A program made the position numbers and the translations under genes. A stretch of DNA of 64,000 bases, taken from positions 498,501 through 562,500 of the forward strand of contig NZ_JAKFIA010000002.1 in the NCBI RefSeq assembly GCF_022569295.1, in the 5' to 3' direction. This document shows, piece after piece, positions 19,005 through 26,939 of this stretch (the first letter of the stretch is position 1; every line of letters begins with the position of its first letter). Source of the DNA: Pedomonas mirosovicensis. GTDB lineage: Bacteria > Pseudomonadota > Alphaproteobacteria > Sphingomonadales > Sphingomonadaceae. The notes beneath the pieces are model-generated. The model was not told the DNA's origin. It made no database searches and saw only the letters and a program-made list of their open reading frames with translations.

Positions 19005-20201
19005 ATGCGTAGTTCAGTTCCCCGCGGCGCGCGCCCCGGGCTCATCATGCTCGCCCTGGCGGCGGGCGCCTTTGCCATTGGCACCACCGAATTCGCAGCC
19101 ATGGGGCTACTGCCTTTCTTCGCCCGAGATCTCGGCATCGATGAGCCGACGGCAGGCCATGCCATCAGCGCCTATGCCCTTGGCGTGGTGGTGGGCGCGC
19201 CCATCATCGCCGTGCTTTCCGCGCGGATCGCCCGGCGCACGCTGCTCATTGGTCTGATGACCATGTTCGCGCTCGGCAATGCGTTGAGCGCCGTCTCCCA
19301 ATCCTACCACGAGATGATCCTGTTCCGTTTCTTAAGCGGCCTTCCCCATGGCGCCTACTTCGGCATCGCGGCGCTGGTCATCGCCTCGCTCGTGGAACCG
19401 GGGCGGCGCACCAGGGCCATCTCCCGCATGTTCCTCGGGCTCACCATCGCCACCATCATCGGCGTACCGCTGTCCAGCTGGTTCGCCCAGGCGGTCGGCT
19501 GGCGCTGGAGCTTCGTCATCGTGGCGGCCCTTGGTTTGCTCACGGCCACCCTGGTTGCCCTCTGGGCTCCTGCCGACAAGCCTGACAGCGCTGCCAGTCC
19601 CTTGCGTGAACTGGGGGCTCTGGCGCGCGGCCAAGTGTGGCTGACGCTGGTAACGGCCGCCATCGGCTTCGGCGGCCTGTTCGCAGTCTATACCTACCTC
19701 TCCGTCACCCTGGTGGAGGTGACCGGCGTCACGCCCGCCTTCGTGCCGGTGGTGCTGGCGGTGTTCGGTATCGGCATGACCGTGGGCAACCTGGTTGTGC
19801 CGCCCTTTGCCGACCGGGCGCTCATGCCCACGGCCGCCGGCCTGCTGATCTTCAGCGCGGCGTCCATGGCCCTGTTCCCGCTTGCGGCGCACAATCCCTG
19901 GGCCGTGATGGCGAACGTGTTCGTGATCGGCTGGGGCGGCTCGCTTGGCAGCCTTTTGCAGACCCGGCTGATGGAAGTGGCGGAGGACGCCCAGTCACTG
20001 GCCGCCGCGCTGAACCATTCGGCCTTCAACGTCGCCAACGCGCTTGGGCCATGGCTGGCGGGCCTTGCCATCTCGGCAGGCTTTGGGTGGACTTCCATCG
20101 GCTGGGTAGGCTGCGCCCTGTCGCTCGGCGGCCTGCCGACCCTGGTGCTGTCGGTCATGCTGGAGCGCAAGCGGCGCCTGCGGTACGCGGCCGCAAGCTG
20201 A
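19005..20201 (+). CDS. MFS transporter, DHA1 family (AraJ/YdhP-like)
   Basis: 398 residues with 12 predicted transmembrane helices. The N-terminus 'LALAAGAFAIGTTEFAAMGLLP' is characteristic of the DHA1 drug:H+ antiporter/sugar efflux group (AraJ, YdhP, PbuE), with motif A region 'SARIARRTLLIGL' between helices 2 and 3, 'RFLSGLPHGAYFGIAAL' in helix 4, and the antiporter motif-C-like 'GLTIATIIGVPLSSW' in helix 5. Likely role: export of a sugar, purine or drug; substrate unknown. ATG at 19005 has AGGA upstream and is preferred to a GTG six codons earlier. It ends 2 bases before the stop of the convergent DUF488 gene. Confidence 0.88.
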   Translation: MRSSVPRGARPGLIMLALAAGAFAIGTTEFAAMGLLPFFARDLGIDEPTAGHAISAYALGVVVGAPIIAVLSARIARRTLLIGLMTMFALGNALSAVSQSYHEMILFRFLSGLPHGAYFGIAALVIASLVEPGRRTRAISRMFLGLTIATIIGVPLSSWFAQAVGWRWSFVIVAALGLLTATLVALWAPADKPDSAASPLRELGALARGQVWLTLVTAAIGFGGLFAVYTYLSVTLVEVTGVTPAFVPVVLAVFGIGMTVGNLVVPPFADRALMPTAAGLLIFSAASMALFPLAAHNPWAVMANVFVIGWGGSLGSLLQTRLMEVAEDAQSLAAALNHSAFNVANALGPWLAGLAISAGFGWTSIGWVGCALSLGGLPTLVLSVMLERKRRLRYAAAS

Positions 20202-20203
20202 GG

Positions 20204-20563
20204 TCAGCGCCGCTGTAACTCCTCCAGCACCTCCTTGAGAACGAGCGCGTGGTTGTGGTCGCGATCCTTGGCCGAATAGAGCAGGGTCAGCGGGCCATCG
20301 CCGCCGCGCTCCAAAAGCTGGCGCAACTCATCCTCGCGGAGGCGGAGTTCATCCCGGTAGCGGGCGGGAAAATCGGGCCATCGGCCGGGGTCGGCATGCA
20401 GCCACTGCCGCAACTCGGTCGAAGGGGCGATGGACTTGGCCCAGTGGTCGATGGCGGCCTCTTGCTTTTTCAGCCCGCGCGGCCACAGGCGATCGATGAG
20501 GATGCGGCAGCCGTCGTCCGGCGTGGCGGGATCGTAGATGCGCTTCGTCCGGATGGAGGTCAT
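20204..20563 (-). CDS. DUF488-family protein (YeaO-like)
   Basis: 119 residues, complete. Family signatures are 'IRTKRIYDPATPDDGCRILI', 'DRLWPRGLKKQEAAID', 'WAKSIAPSTELRQWLHADP', 'RYRDEL' and 'LTLLYSAKDRDHNHALVLKE'. DUF488 proteins are small cytosolic proteins of unknown biochemical function, widespread in bacteria. It is convergent with the MFS gene and divergent from the YdjM-like gene; no functional context. Confidence 0.88.
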   Translation of the reverse strand: MTSIRTKRIYDPATPDDGCRILIDRLWPRGLKKQEAAIDHWAKSIAPSTELRQWLHADPGRWPDFPARYRDELRLREDELRQLLERGGDGPLTLLYSAKDRDHNHALVLKEVLEELQRR

Positions 20564-20727
20564 TGTCGTTTTCCGCGCAGATGCTCCTACCGGTCAATCT
20601 AGGGCAGGATGGTCCTGGCATAAAGGGCCCCCCGCCCGCCGGCTTTCAGTGTCCAACATCTGTTGGACGCGTTGCCCAGCACCGTTATACCTGAGGCTTG
20701 GCCGGTCTTGGAGTGCGGGGGTGTTGC

Positions 20728-21735
20728 ATGGATAATCTGGCGCATACGCTTGTGGGCGCGGCGCTCGGTCAGGCGGGTCTTAAGAAGAAAACCGGCCTTG
20801 GCATGGCGACGCTGATGATCGCCGCCAACCTGCCGGATATCGATGTGATCGGCCTCGCCTTTGGCGAGAACCTCGCCTGGCGGCGCGGATGGACCCACGG
20901 CCCGCTCGCCCTTGCCCTGTTTCCGCTCCTGCTCGCCTGGGCCATGGTGGCGTTCGACCGCTGGCAGGCCCGGCGCGGCAAGCGCCCGGAGGCCCGCCTG
21001 CCGGTGCGCTTCAAGTGGGTGCTGGCACTGGCTTATATCGGCGCGCTCAGCCACCCGCTGCTCGATTTTCTCAACACCTACGGCATCCGTTGTCTCATGC
21101 CCTTCTCCGATCGCTGGTTCTATGGCGATGCGCTGTTCATCATCGACATCTGGCTGTGGGGCGCGCTGGGGCTGGGCTTCTGGCTGTCCCGCCGGCGGGA
21201 ACGGGCAGACGCCCTGAGGGCCGGCACCCCTGCGCTTGCCGCGCTCGTTCTGGTTGCCGCCTATGCCGGGGCCATGGGCGCGGCGAGCCTTGCGGCCGAG
21301 CGCTTCGTCGCCCGCGATGTGGCGGCCCGCGGCCTCGGCACGCCGGAGGTGGTGGTCGCCAGCCCGGTGCCCGTCGACCCCTTCCGCCGCCGCATCGTGT
21401 TCAAGCTGGGGGAGGCCTACGGGTTCGGCGATCTGCGCTGGTCGCCCGCCATGCGCTTCGCGCCGGAGCCCGGCCTTGTGTCCACCAACATGAGCCACCC
21501 GGCCATCCCGCTCGCCATGCGGCAAAAGCCGGTCAGGGACTTTCTTTATTGGTCGCGCCTGCCCTTTGCCGTCGTGCGGCAAACGCCTGAAGGCGCGCAG
21601 GTCGTCATCGGCGATGCGCGCTACAACCGCCGGGCCGACGACGGGCCGTTCACGGTTCGCGCGCTTGTTCCCGGCTCAGCGACAGCGCCTTCGCCAGCGC
21701 CAGCAGGCCAATCCCTAGCATCACGGCCAGGGTGA
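20728..21735 (+). CDS. YdjM/YbcI-like metal-dependent hydrolase, membrane-bound
   Basis: 335 residues starting at ATG 20728. The DUF457/YdjM signature is clear: 'MDNLAHTLVGAALGQAGL' (first His), 'AANLPDIDVI', 'RRGWTHGPLALALFPLLL' (His), 'ALSHPLLDFLNTYGIR' (His and Asp) and 'PFSDRWFYGDALFIID', with several membrane helices. Members are called membrane-bound metal-dependent hydrolases, and some are linked to the SOS response, but the substrate is not known. The periplasmic or cytosolic C-terminal third ('RRIVFKLGEAYGFGDLRWSP') is less conserved. Its 3' end overlaps the convergent small membrane protein by 86 bases. Confidence 0.85.
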   Translation: MDNLAHTLVGAALGQAGLKKKTGLGMATLMIAANLPDIDVIGLAFGENLAWRRGWTHGPLALALFPLLLAWAMVAFDRWQARRGKRPEARLPVRFKWVLALAYIGALSHPLLDFLNTYGIRCLMPFSDRWFYGDALFIIDIWLWGALGLGFWLSRRRERADALRAGTPALAALVLVAAYAGAMGAASLAAERFVARDVAARGLGTPEVVVASPVPVDPFRRRIVFKLGEAYGFGDLRWSPAMRFAPEPGLVSTNMSHPAIPLAMRQKPVRDFLYWSRLPFAVVRQTPEGAQVVIGDARYNRRADDGPFTVRALVPGSATAPSPAPAGQSLASRPG

Positions 21736-22015
21736 CGGCGTAAAAGACCGCGCTTTCCTTCGGCGGGCCGAACAGCAGGTGGTCGAGCGTCGGCACCAGA
21801 AGGGAGAGCATCAGCCCCGCATAAAGTCCCCACGCCGCGACCAGCAACGCGGTGCCGCGCCGCCCGGCAAAAAGGGCGGCGGCCAGCATGGCGATCGCAA
21901 CGAGGATCTCGTCGAACGCCAGCGGCAGGAAGCGCGGGTTGCCCCACCAGCGCGCGATCTCGCCAAGGCCGATCAGCAGCGCGAAGAGGACAGTCAAGAG
22001 GCGTAGCGTCTTCAT
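21650..22015 (-). CDS. Small four-helix membrane protein of unknown function
   Basis: 121 residues with four hydrophobic segments (about 5-22, 33-50, 57-75 and 92-110) and charged loops; the product is almost certainly an inner membrane protein. No family is recognised. 'FGPPKESAVFYAVTLAVMLG' and 'FDEILVAIAMLAAALFAGRR' are the most distinctive stretches. The 3' end overlaps the convergent YdjM-like gene by 86 bases, which is unusual, but the hydrophobic pattern and codon use look genuine on this strand. Confidence 0.65.
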   Translation of the reverse strand: MKTLRLLTVLFALLIGLGEIARWWGNPRFLPLAFDEILVAIAMLAAALFAGRRGTALLVAAWGLYAGLMLSLLVPTLDHLLFGPPKESAVFYAVTLAVMLGIGLLALAKALSLSREQAREP

Positions 22016-22089
22016 GCCGCCGGTTTCGGCCGGGGCGGCCCTTCAAGTCAAGCAGGAAGGGCCGCCCCGGATAAGGCGCCGCGCCGGTC

Positions 22090-23289
22090 TCAGCCGAACA
22101 GCGCGTCGATGGCATGCTGAGGCTGGGTGAACCACTCCGCGCCGTTCTCGGTCACGTAGAAGTGGTCCTCCAGGCGGATGCCGAACTTGTCGGGAACGAC
22201 GATCATCGGCTCGTTGGAGAAGCACATGCCGGGCGCGAGCGGGGTCTTGTCGCCGCGCACCAGATAGGCCGGTTCGTGGATCGAAAGGCCGATGCCGTGG
22301 CCGGTGCGGTGCGGCAGGCCCGGCAGCCGGTAGTCGGGGCCAAGGCCCGCCTTTTCCAGCACGGCGCGGGCGGCGTAGTCCACCACCTCGCAGGGCACGC
22401 CCGGCTTCACCGCGTCGAACGCGGCCTGCTGGGCGGCCTTTTCCAGCTCCCACATGGCGCGCTGCTCGGCATTGGCTTGCCCGAACACATAGGTGCGGGT
22501 GATGTCGCTGTGGTAGCCCTCGATGGTGCAGCCGGTGTCGATCAGCACCACGTCGCCCTCGTGCAGGTACGACTCGCCCGGCAGGCCGTGCGGGAAGGCG
22601 GTGGAACGGCCGAACTGCACGATGCAGAAGCTGTAGCCCGAAGCGCCCATGGCGCGGTGCGCCTCATCGATGAAGCGGCGTACCTCGGTTGCCGTGATGC
22701 CCTCGCGCAGGATGCTGGCGGCGCGTTTATGCACTTCCAGCGTCATCGCCTTGGCCTGCTTCATCAGGGCGAGTTCGGCGGGCGATTTCTGCATCCGGCA
22801 GCCGTCGATGATGGCGGAGCCCTCCACCACGTCGAGGCTCGGCGCGGCCTTGCGGATGCGATCGACGAACATCAGGGCCATGGCGGGGTCAAGCGCCAGC
22901 GTCTGGGTGCCCAGCTCGCGCAGAGCATTGGCGACCAGTTCGCTCGGGCTTTCATGCTCTTCCCACAGGCGGATGTCGGCGTCGATGACGAGTTCGGCCT
23001 GAAGGCTGCCCAGCTCGAAATTCGGGCAGATGACGATGGGCTTGCCGCTTGCCGGCAGCAGCATCGCGACCAGACGTTCGGTTGCGCCCCAGGTGACGCC
23101 CGCGAAGTAGCGCAGGCTGGTGCCGGCGTTCACCAGCAGGGCATCGACGCCGTTCTCGCGCATGAGGCGGCGAGCCTTCTCGATGCGGCCCAGGCGCTCA
23201 TCGACGGTGATGGCCGGGGCCCGATTCTGCCACGGGGTGAGGCTTGCCAGTTCGGCTGCGGCGTTGGAGCCGCCAATTCCGCGCGTCAT
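22090..23289 (-). CDS. M24-family Xaa-Pro peptidase (prolidase/aminopeptidase P-like)
   Basis: 399 residues, no signal peptide, so cytosolic. It has an N-terminal creatinase-type domain (about 20-165) and a C-terminal pita-bread domain. All five dinuclear metal ligands are visible: Asp and Asp in 'VLIDTGCTIEGYHSDITRT', His in 'HRTGHGIGLSIHEPAYL', Glu in 'CFSNEPMIVVP' and Glu in 'GIRLEDHFYVTENG'. These enzymes split the bond before proline or hydroxyproline. It starts 4 bases after the stop of the DadA-like oxidase gene and is co-transcribed with it from a promoter carrying the shared operator. The pairing with a hydroxyproline epimerase suggests it supplies free (hydroxy)proline from imported peptides. 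Confidence 0.9.
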   Translation of the reverse strand: MTRGIGGSNAAAELASLTPWQNRAPAITVDERLGRIEKARRLMRENGVDALLVNAGTSLRYFAGVTWGATERLVAMLLPASGKPIVICPNFELGSLQAELVIDADIRLWEEHESPSELVANALRELGTQTLALDPAMALMFVDRIRKAAPSLDVVEGSAIIDGCRMQKSPAELALMKQAKAMTLEVHKRAASILREGITATEVRRFIDEAHRAMGASGYSFCIVQFGRSTAFPHGLPGESYLHEGDVVLIDTGCTIEGYHSDITRTYVFGQANAEQRAMWELEKAAQQAAFDAVKPGVPCEVVDYAARAVLEKAGLGPDYRLPGLPHRTGHGIGLSIHEPAYLVRGDKTPLAPGMCFSNEPMIVVPDKFGIRLEDHFYVTENGAEWFTQPQHAIDALFG

Positions 23290-23293
23290 GATG

Positions 23294-24559
23294 TCACTTT
23301 CTGAAACGCTCGAGTGAGAAGGGTGCGATATTAATCACCGGAGTCTCGCCCGTGACAAGAGCCCCGATCGCCTCGCCGGTGACGGCGGCCAGCGTCAGCC
23401 CCAGGTGCTGGTGGCCGAAGGCGTAGTAGAGCCCCGGCACATCCTCGGCGCGGCCGATGGCGGGCAGGTAGTCCGGCAGGGTCGGGCGCGCGCCCATCCA
23501 CTGGCTCACCGGCTCGCCGAACGACAGGCCGAGCGCCTTGACGTGCGACTTCAGCCGCGCCCACTTGCGCGGGTCGGCCGGGCTCTCCAGCCGTCCGAAC
23601 TCCACGAAGCTCGCCGCGCGCAGGCCGGAGCGGAAGCGGGTGACGATCATCGAGCGATCCTCGAACACCACCGGCGGCATGCCCTCGGGCCAGCTCGTGT
23701 TGCTGGTTTGGATATGATAGCCGCGCTCGGCGATGATCGGCACCTTGTAGCCGAGCGGCCGCAAGAGGTCGCCCGAGGAAACGCCGGCGGCCACCACCAC
23801 CGTATCGGCTTCCAGCAGTTCGCCGTCGCTCATTACCACGGAAAGGGAGGCGCCCATCCGGTGCAGGGACTGAACGCTGCCCCGCAGCCGCTGTCCGCCC
23901 AGTTCCTCGAAACGCCGCTCAAGCGTCTCCGCCAGCTGGCCGAGATCCAGGATCTGCCCGCTGCCAAGGAAGCGGATCGCGCCGGCGGGGCGCTTGCCGG
24001 TCAGCGCGGCAATCGCCTCAAGCTCCGCCTCCGTCGCGTCGCGGACCGTCGCCGTGCCCGTATCCGCGCTGGTCCAGGAGGCGCGGCCCTTGGCGGCGCT
24101 CGCCTCGGTTTCCCACACGATGTAGTGGCCGTCCTCGACGAAGAGGTCGGACGCGCCGGCGGAGGCCAGCAGGCGCTGCCAGGCGGGAACGGCCTCGGCC
24201 AACGTCGCCTTCAGCGCCGCCTTGCCGATGGCGAATCGCTTTGGCAAGCTGGCTGCCAGCAGTCGCAGGGAGAAGGGCAGCCAGGCCCCGATGTCCCTGA
24301 GCGGCAGGCCAAGCGCGCCGCCCCGCCAGAACAGACGGCGCGGAAAGCTCTTGATCGTGGCGGCGGAGGCCAGCGGCTCCGTCTGCTCCACGGCAATGTG
24401 CCCGGCATTGCCCCACGACGCGGGCCGAGGCTCTTGGGTGGGGTCAACAAGACATGTCTTGAAACCCTGCGCCTGAAGGTTGATAGCGCAAGCTAAGCCA
24501 ACAAGCCCGCCGCCGACGACGATGGCTGTTTCCGAACTGTGAAATTTCGTCATTGTCAT
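23294..24559 (-). CDS. DadA-like FAD-dependent D-amino acid / D-hydroxyproline dehydrogenase
   Basis: 421 residues. The N-terminal dinucleotide fold 'AIVVGGGLVGLACAINLQAQ' binds FAD; 'VVVAAGVSSGDLLRPLGY', 'VPIIAERGYHIQ' and the C-terminal 'YYAFGHQHLGLTLAAVTGEA' are typical of DadA/LhpB-like oxidoreductases. The neighbour across the divergent promoter is a 4-hydroxyproline 2-epimerase, so the likely substrate is cis-4-hydroxy-D-proline, oxidised to 1-pyrroline-4-hydroxy-2-carboxylate; this is inferred from context. The start at ATG 24559 has no ribosome-binding site; the predicted transcription start is within a base or two of it, so the mRNA may be leaderless. ATG 24553 is an alternative. The M24 peptidase gene follows after 4 bases. 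Confidence 0.85.
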   Translation of the reverse strand: MTMTKFHSSETAIVVGGGLVGLACAINLQAQGFKTCLVDPTQEPRPASWGNAGHIAVEQTEPLASAATIKSFPRRLFWRGGALGLPLRDIGAWLPFSLRLLAASLPKRFAIGKAALKATLAEAVPAWQRLLASAGASDLFVEDGHYIVWETEASAAKGRASWTSADTGTATVRDATEAELEAIAALTGKRPAGAIRFLGSGQILDLGQLAETLERRFEELGGQRLRGSVQSLHRMGASLSVVMSDGELLEADTVVVAAGVSSGDLLRPLGYKVPIIAERGYHIQTSNTSWPEGMPPVVFEDRSMIVTRFRSGLRAASFVEFGRLESPADPRKWARLKSHVKALGLSFGEPVSQWMGARPTLPDYLPAIGRAEDVPGLYYAFGHQHLGLTLAAVTGEAIGALVTGETPVINIAPFSLERFRK

Positions 24560-24566
24560 GGCGCAT

Positions 24567-24595
24567 CGTATACCGTATATTTTTATGGCGTTCAA
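24567..24595 (-). promoter_or_regulatory. Promoter and operator of the oxidase/M24 operon
   Basis: On the minus strand TTGAAC (24590-24595) is followed after 17 bases by TATACG (24567-24572). The -10 lies inside an operator copy, plus-strand CGTAT-ACCGT-ATATT at 24567-24581, matching the CGTAT-N5-ATACG consensus in 8 of 10 positions. A start point about 7 bases past the -10 would fall on or next to the ATG at 24559. Binding here should block RNA polymerase. Confidence 0.6.
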
Positions 24596-24786
24596 TGGAG
24601 GTGACGCAGGGTCGAAAGCGCAGAAATGCGGGGTTCTCACCCCGTCGCCACGATCCGGTTCGCCGCCGACGATTCTGTCGACATCGCTATCACGCAGGCG
24701 TTCCTTGCGCGACTGGTGGAAAGAGATGGCGATGGTTAAAAAATATGCAGCAACCCGGCCGATGCGCTCGGCCAAATAAAGGCTGA

Positions 24787-24805
24787 AACGTATGCGTCAT
24801 ACGTT
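24787..24805 (+). promoter_or_regulatory. Perfect operator palindrome over the epimerase start codon
   Basis: AACGTATGCGTCATACGTT is a perfect inverted repeat with a 3-base centre and contains the exact consensus CGTAT-N5-ATACG at 24789-24803. The epimerase ATG (24792-24794) sits within the left arm, so bases 24792-24805 are also codons 1-5. A repressor bound here would act as a roadblock to transcription. No clear -35/-10 was found directly upstream. Confidence 0.65.
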
Positions 24806-25790
24806 CTTCTGTATTGATGGTCATACCGCTGGGAACCCGGTTCGCCTCGTGGCGGGCGGTGCCCCCCTGCTCAAGGGCTCGACGATGGCGGAGCGGCGGC
24901 AGGATTTCCTCGCCCGCTTCGATTGGATTCGCACCGGTCTGTGCTTCGAGCCGCGCGGTCATGATATGATGTCCGGCGGTTTCCTGTATCCGCCGACCCG
25001 TGAGGATACGGACTGCGGCATTCTCTTCATCGAGACCAGCGGCAGCCTGCCCATGTGCGGTCACGGCACCATCGGCATGGTGACCTTCGGTCTCGAGAAC
25101 GGCCTCATCACGCCGCGCGAACCCGGCAAGCTGCGCGTCGAGGTGCCGGCCGGCATCATTGATATCGATTACAAGGCCGAGGGCCAGAAGGTGACGTCGG
25201 TCAAGATCCGCAACGTCCCGGCCTATCTTGCCAAGCAGGGCATCGAGATCGAGGTGCCGGGCTTTGGTCCGCTCTCCATCGACGTATCCTACGGCGGCAA
25301 CTACTACGCCATCATCGAGCCGCAGGGCGCCTACACCGGGCTCGATGACCTGGGCGCATCGCGCATCGTCGAGCTGAGCCGCGTCATCCGCCAGATGGTG
25401 CGTGACGTCTACGAGCCGGTTCATCCGGTGGAGCCGACCATTCGCGGCGTCAGCCACGTTCTGTGGGCCGACAAGCCCAAGAGCGCGGATGCGGACGGCC
25501 GCAACGCCGTGTTCTACGGCGAGCGCGCCATTGACCGCAGCCCCTGCGGCACCGGCACGTCGGCGCGTCTGGCGCACCTGCATGCCACCGGCCGGCTGAA
25601 GGTTGGCGATGCCTTCGTGCACGAGAGCTACATCTGCAGCCGCTTCATCGGCCGGATCGAGGGCGAGACCAAGCTGGGCGACCAGCCCGCCATCATTCCC
25701 TCCATCGAAGGCTCTGCCATCTCGACGGGCTTCAACACCATCTGGATCGACCGGGCGGACAAGTTCTGGGCCGGCTTCTCGGTGGTCTGA
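24792..25790 (+). CDS. 4-hydroxyproline 2-epimerase (proline racemase family)
   Basis: 332 residues. It interconverts trans-4-hydroxy-L-proline and cis-4-hydroxy-D-proline by a two-cysteine, two-base mechanism. Both catalytic cysteines are present: Cys89 in 'LPMCGHGTIG' and Cys252 in 'RSPCGTGTSARLAHL'. The second Cys rules against trans-3-hydroxy-L-proline dehydratase, where it is replaced by Thr. 'IDGHTAGNPVRLVAGG' at the N-terminus and 'GGNYYAIIEP' are family features; the 4-hydroxyproline versus proline choice is based on family resemblance and the neighbouring DadA-like oxidase. AAAGG about 10 bases upstream may serve as ribosome site, and the start codon lies in an operator palindrome. 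It is divergent from the oxidase/M24 operon and upstream of the GntR regulator gene. Confidence 0.9.
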   Translation: MRHTFFCIDGHTAGNPVRLVAGGAPLLKGSTMAERRQDFLARFDWIRTGLCFEPRGHDMMSGGFLYPPTREDTDCGILFIETSGSLPMCGHGTIGMVTFGLENGLITPREPGKLRVEVPAGIIDIDYKAEGQKVTSVKIRNVPAYLAKQGIEIEVPGFGPLSIDVSYGGNYYAIIEPQGAYTGLDDLGASRIVELSRVIRQMVRDVYEPVHPVEPTIRGVSHVLWADKPKSADADGRNAVFYGERAIDRSPCGTGTSARLAHLHATGRLKVGDAFVHESYICSRFIGRIEGETKLGDQPAIIPSIEGSAISTGFNTIWIDRADKFWAGFSVV

Positions 25791-26235
25791 GGAAGTCGAT
25801 GCCCCATAGGATCAGCCTCTCCTCATCTATCGGCGCGGCCTCTGGGCGGCGCGATGCAGTCCGGGCGGATGCGCCGCGCGGACAAGGGGGAGAGGCGGAT
25901 CGACAGTTCGCGGCCCGTGGCGTCTTCGCCCGGGCCGCTGCTCTTGCCCGAACCGGGCGCGCCCTTCAGGCTCAAGGGGACAGACTTGGCCTGGCTCGCA
26001 GCGCGCGCACGGCGGGCAGGAGCCTGCGTTTCCGACCGCTGCCTCCCACAAGGGCATCCAGCCGGCGCGCGAAGCTCCGGGCCATCATGGCCGCGTTGCC
26101 GGCAGCCAAGAATGAACTTTGCGTAGTATTTGGCGGAACCGGCTCTTCAAGCTATGGTCGCGCTGTGCAGGAACGGCTAGTCCGTACATTCTGTGCAATA
26201 ATCATATCCAGCTATCAGGAACCGGTATTACGCCT
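25791..26235. other. Intergenic region before the GntR gene
   Basis: 445 bases with only short GC-driven open frames and no recognisable protein. It separates the epimerase from the regulator and probably holds the regulator promoter: the last 70 bases are AT-richer (CAATAATCATAT near 26198). A degenerate operator-like sequence, GGTAT-TACGC-CTATG at 26224-26238, overlaps the regulator start codon; it matches the consensus in only 7 of 10 arm positions and is not claimed as a site. Confidence 0.35.
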
Positions 26236-26889
26236 ATGAGCAGCCTTATCGTACGGAATCTTTCAGATCAGCTTGTGGAGCTGGTGCGCGATCGTATCCT
26301 GTCCGGCCAGGTTCCGGCGGATAAGGCGATCCGGCAGGATGCCCTGGCGGCCGAACTGGGCGTCAGCAAGATTCCGCTGCGCGAGGCCCTGGCCCGGCTG
26401 GAACAGGAAGGCTTGCTGCGTTCCCAGGCCAACCGGGGATTTTTCGTCCGGCCGCTGAGCACGGCGGAGGCTGAGGAAGTTTATGCGCTGCGTCTCAAGC
26501 TGGAGCCGGATGCGGTGGCGCAGGCGTCCGTCCATGCCTCCGAGGCCGAGCGGCGGTTCGCCGTCGAGACGCTGGAGACGCTCGACCGGGTGACCGACGC
26601 GCACGGCTCGGGCGTCGGCGCGTTCAACCGGGCGTTCCATCTGGCGCTCATCCGGCCTTCGGGGCTGACGGTTACCACCAATTTTCTGGAGCGGCTTCAC
26701 ATCCTGTCGGATCGCTACGTCCGTAAGCATCTGGAGCCGCTGGGCCGCGATGAGCGGGCCAACGAAGAGCACGCCAAGTTGCTGGAGACCTGGCTCTCCC
26801 GGGACAGCGGGGCTGTCGCCGAATTGATGCGGCAGCACATCAGCGAGACTCTGGAGGATCTGCGAAAGCAGCTTCCTGCGGAAGCGTAA
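26236..26889 (+). CDS. GntR-family transcriptional regulator, FadR/FCD subfamily
   Basis: 217 residues. N-terminal winged helix (about 8-75): 'QLVELVRDRILSGQVPADKA', 'IRQDALAAELGVSKIPLREA', 'LARLEQEGLLRSQANRGFFV', the classic GntR pattern. C-terminal FCD all-helical ligand domain (about 85-210) with metal/ligand residues 'FNRAFHLALI' and 'NEEHAKLLETWLSRD', which fits a small carboxylate or amino acid ligand. FCD regulators usually bind short palindromes, and this gene lies among six copies of CGTAT-N5-ATACG, so it is the best candidate for the protein that reads them. Whether it represses and whether hydroxyproline or a pyrroline carboxylate is the inducer is inference. ATG 26236; the APC permease follows 50 bases later. 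Confidence 0.9.
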   Translation: MSSLIVRNLSDQLVELVRDRILSGQVPADKAIRQDALAAELGVSKIPLREALARLEQEGLLRSQANRGFFVRPLSTAEAEEVYALRLKLEPDAVAQASVHASEAERRFAVETLETLDRVTDAHGSGVGAFNRAFHLALIRPSGLTVTTNFLERLHILSDRYVRKHLEPLGRDERANEEHAKLLETWLSRDSGAVAELMRQHISETLEDLRKQLPAEA

Positions 26890-26939
26890 GTTGCCGGAGC
26901 CATCCGGCAGCCCAATACAAGATAAGGGGACCAAGGACT

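Noticed and set aside
24792..25790. Annotation as trans-3-hydroxy-L-proline dehydratase
   Set aside because: That enzyme replaces the second catalytic Cys by Thr; here Cys252 is present, as in epimerases and racemases.
26224..26238. Seventh operator copy at the GntR start codon
   Set aside because: Only 7 of 10 arm bases match and the second arm is poor; autoregulation remains possible but is not supported.
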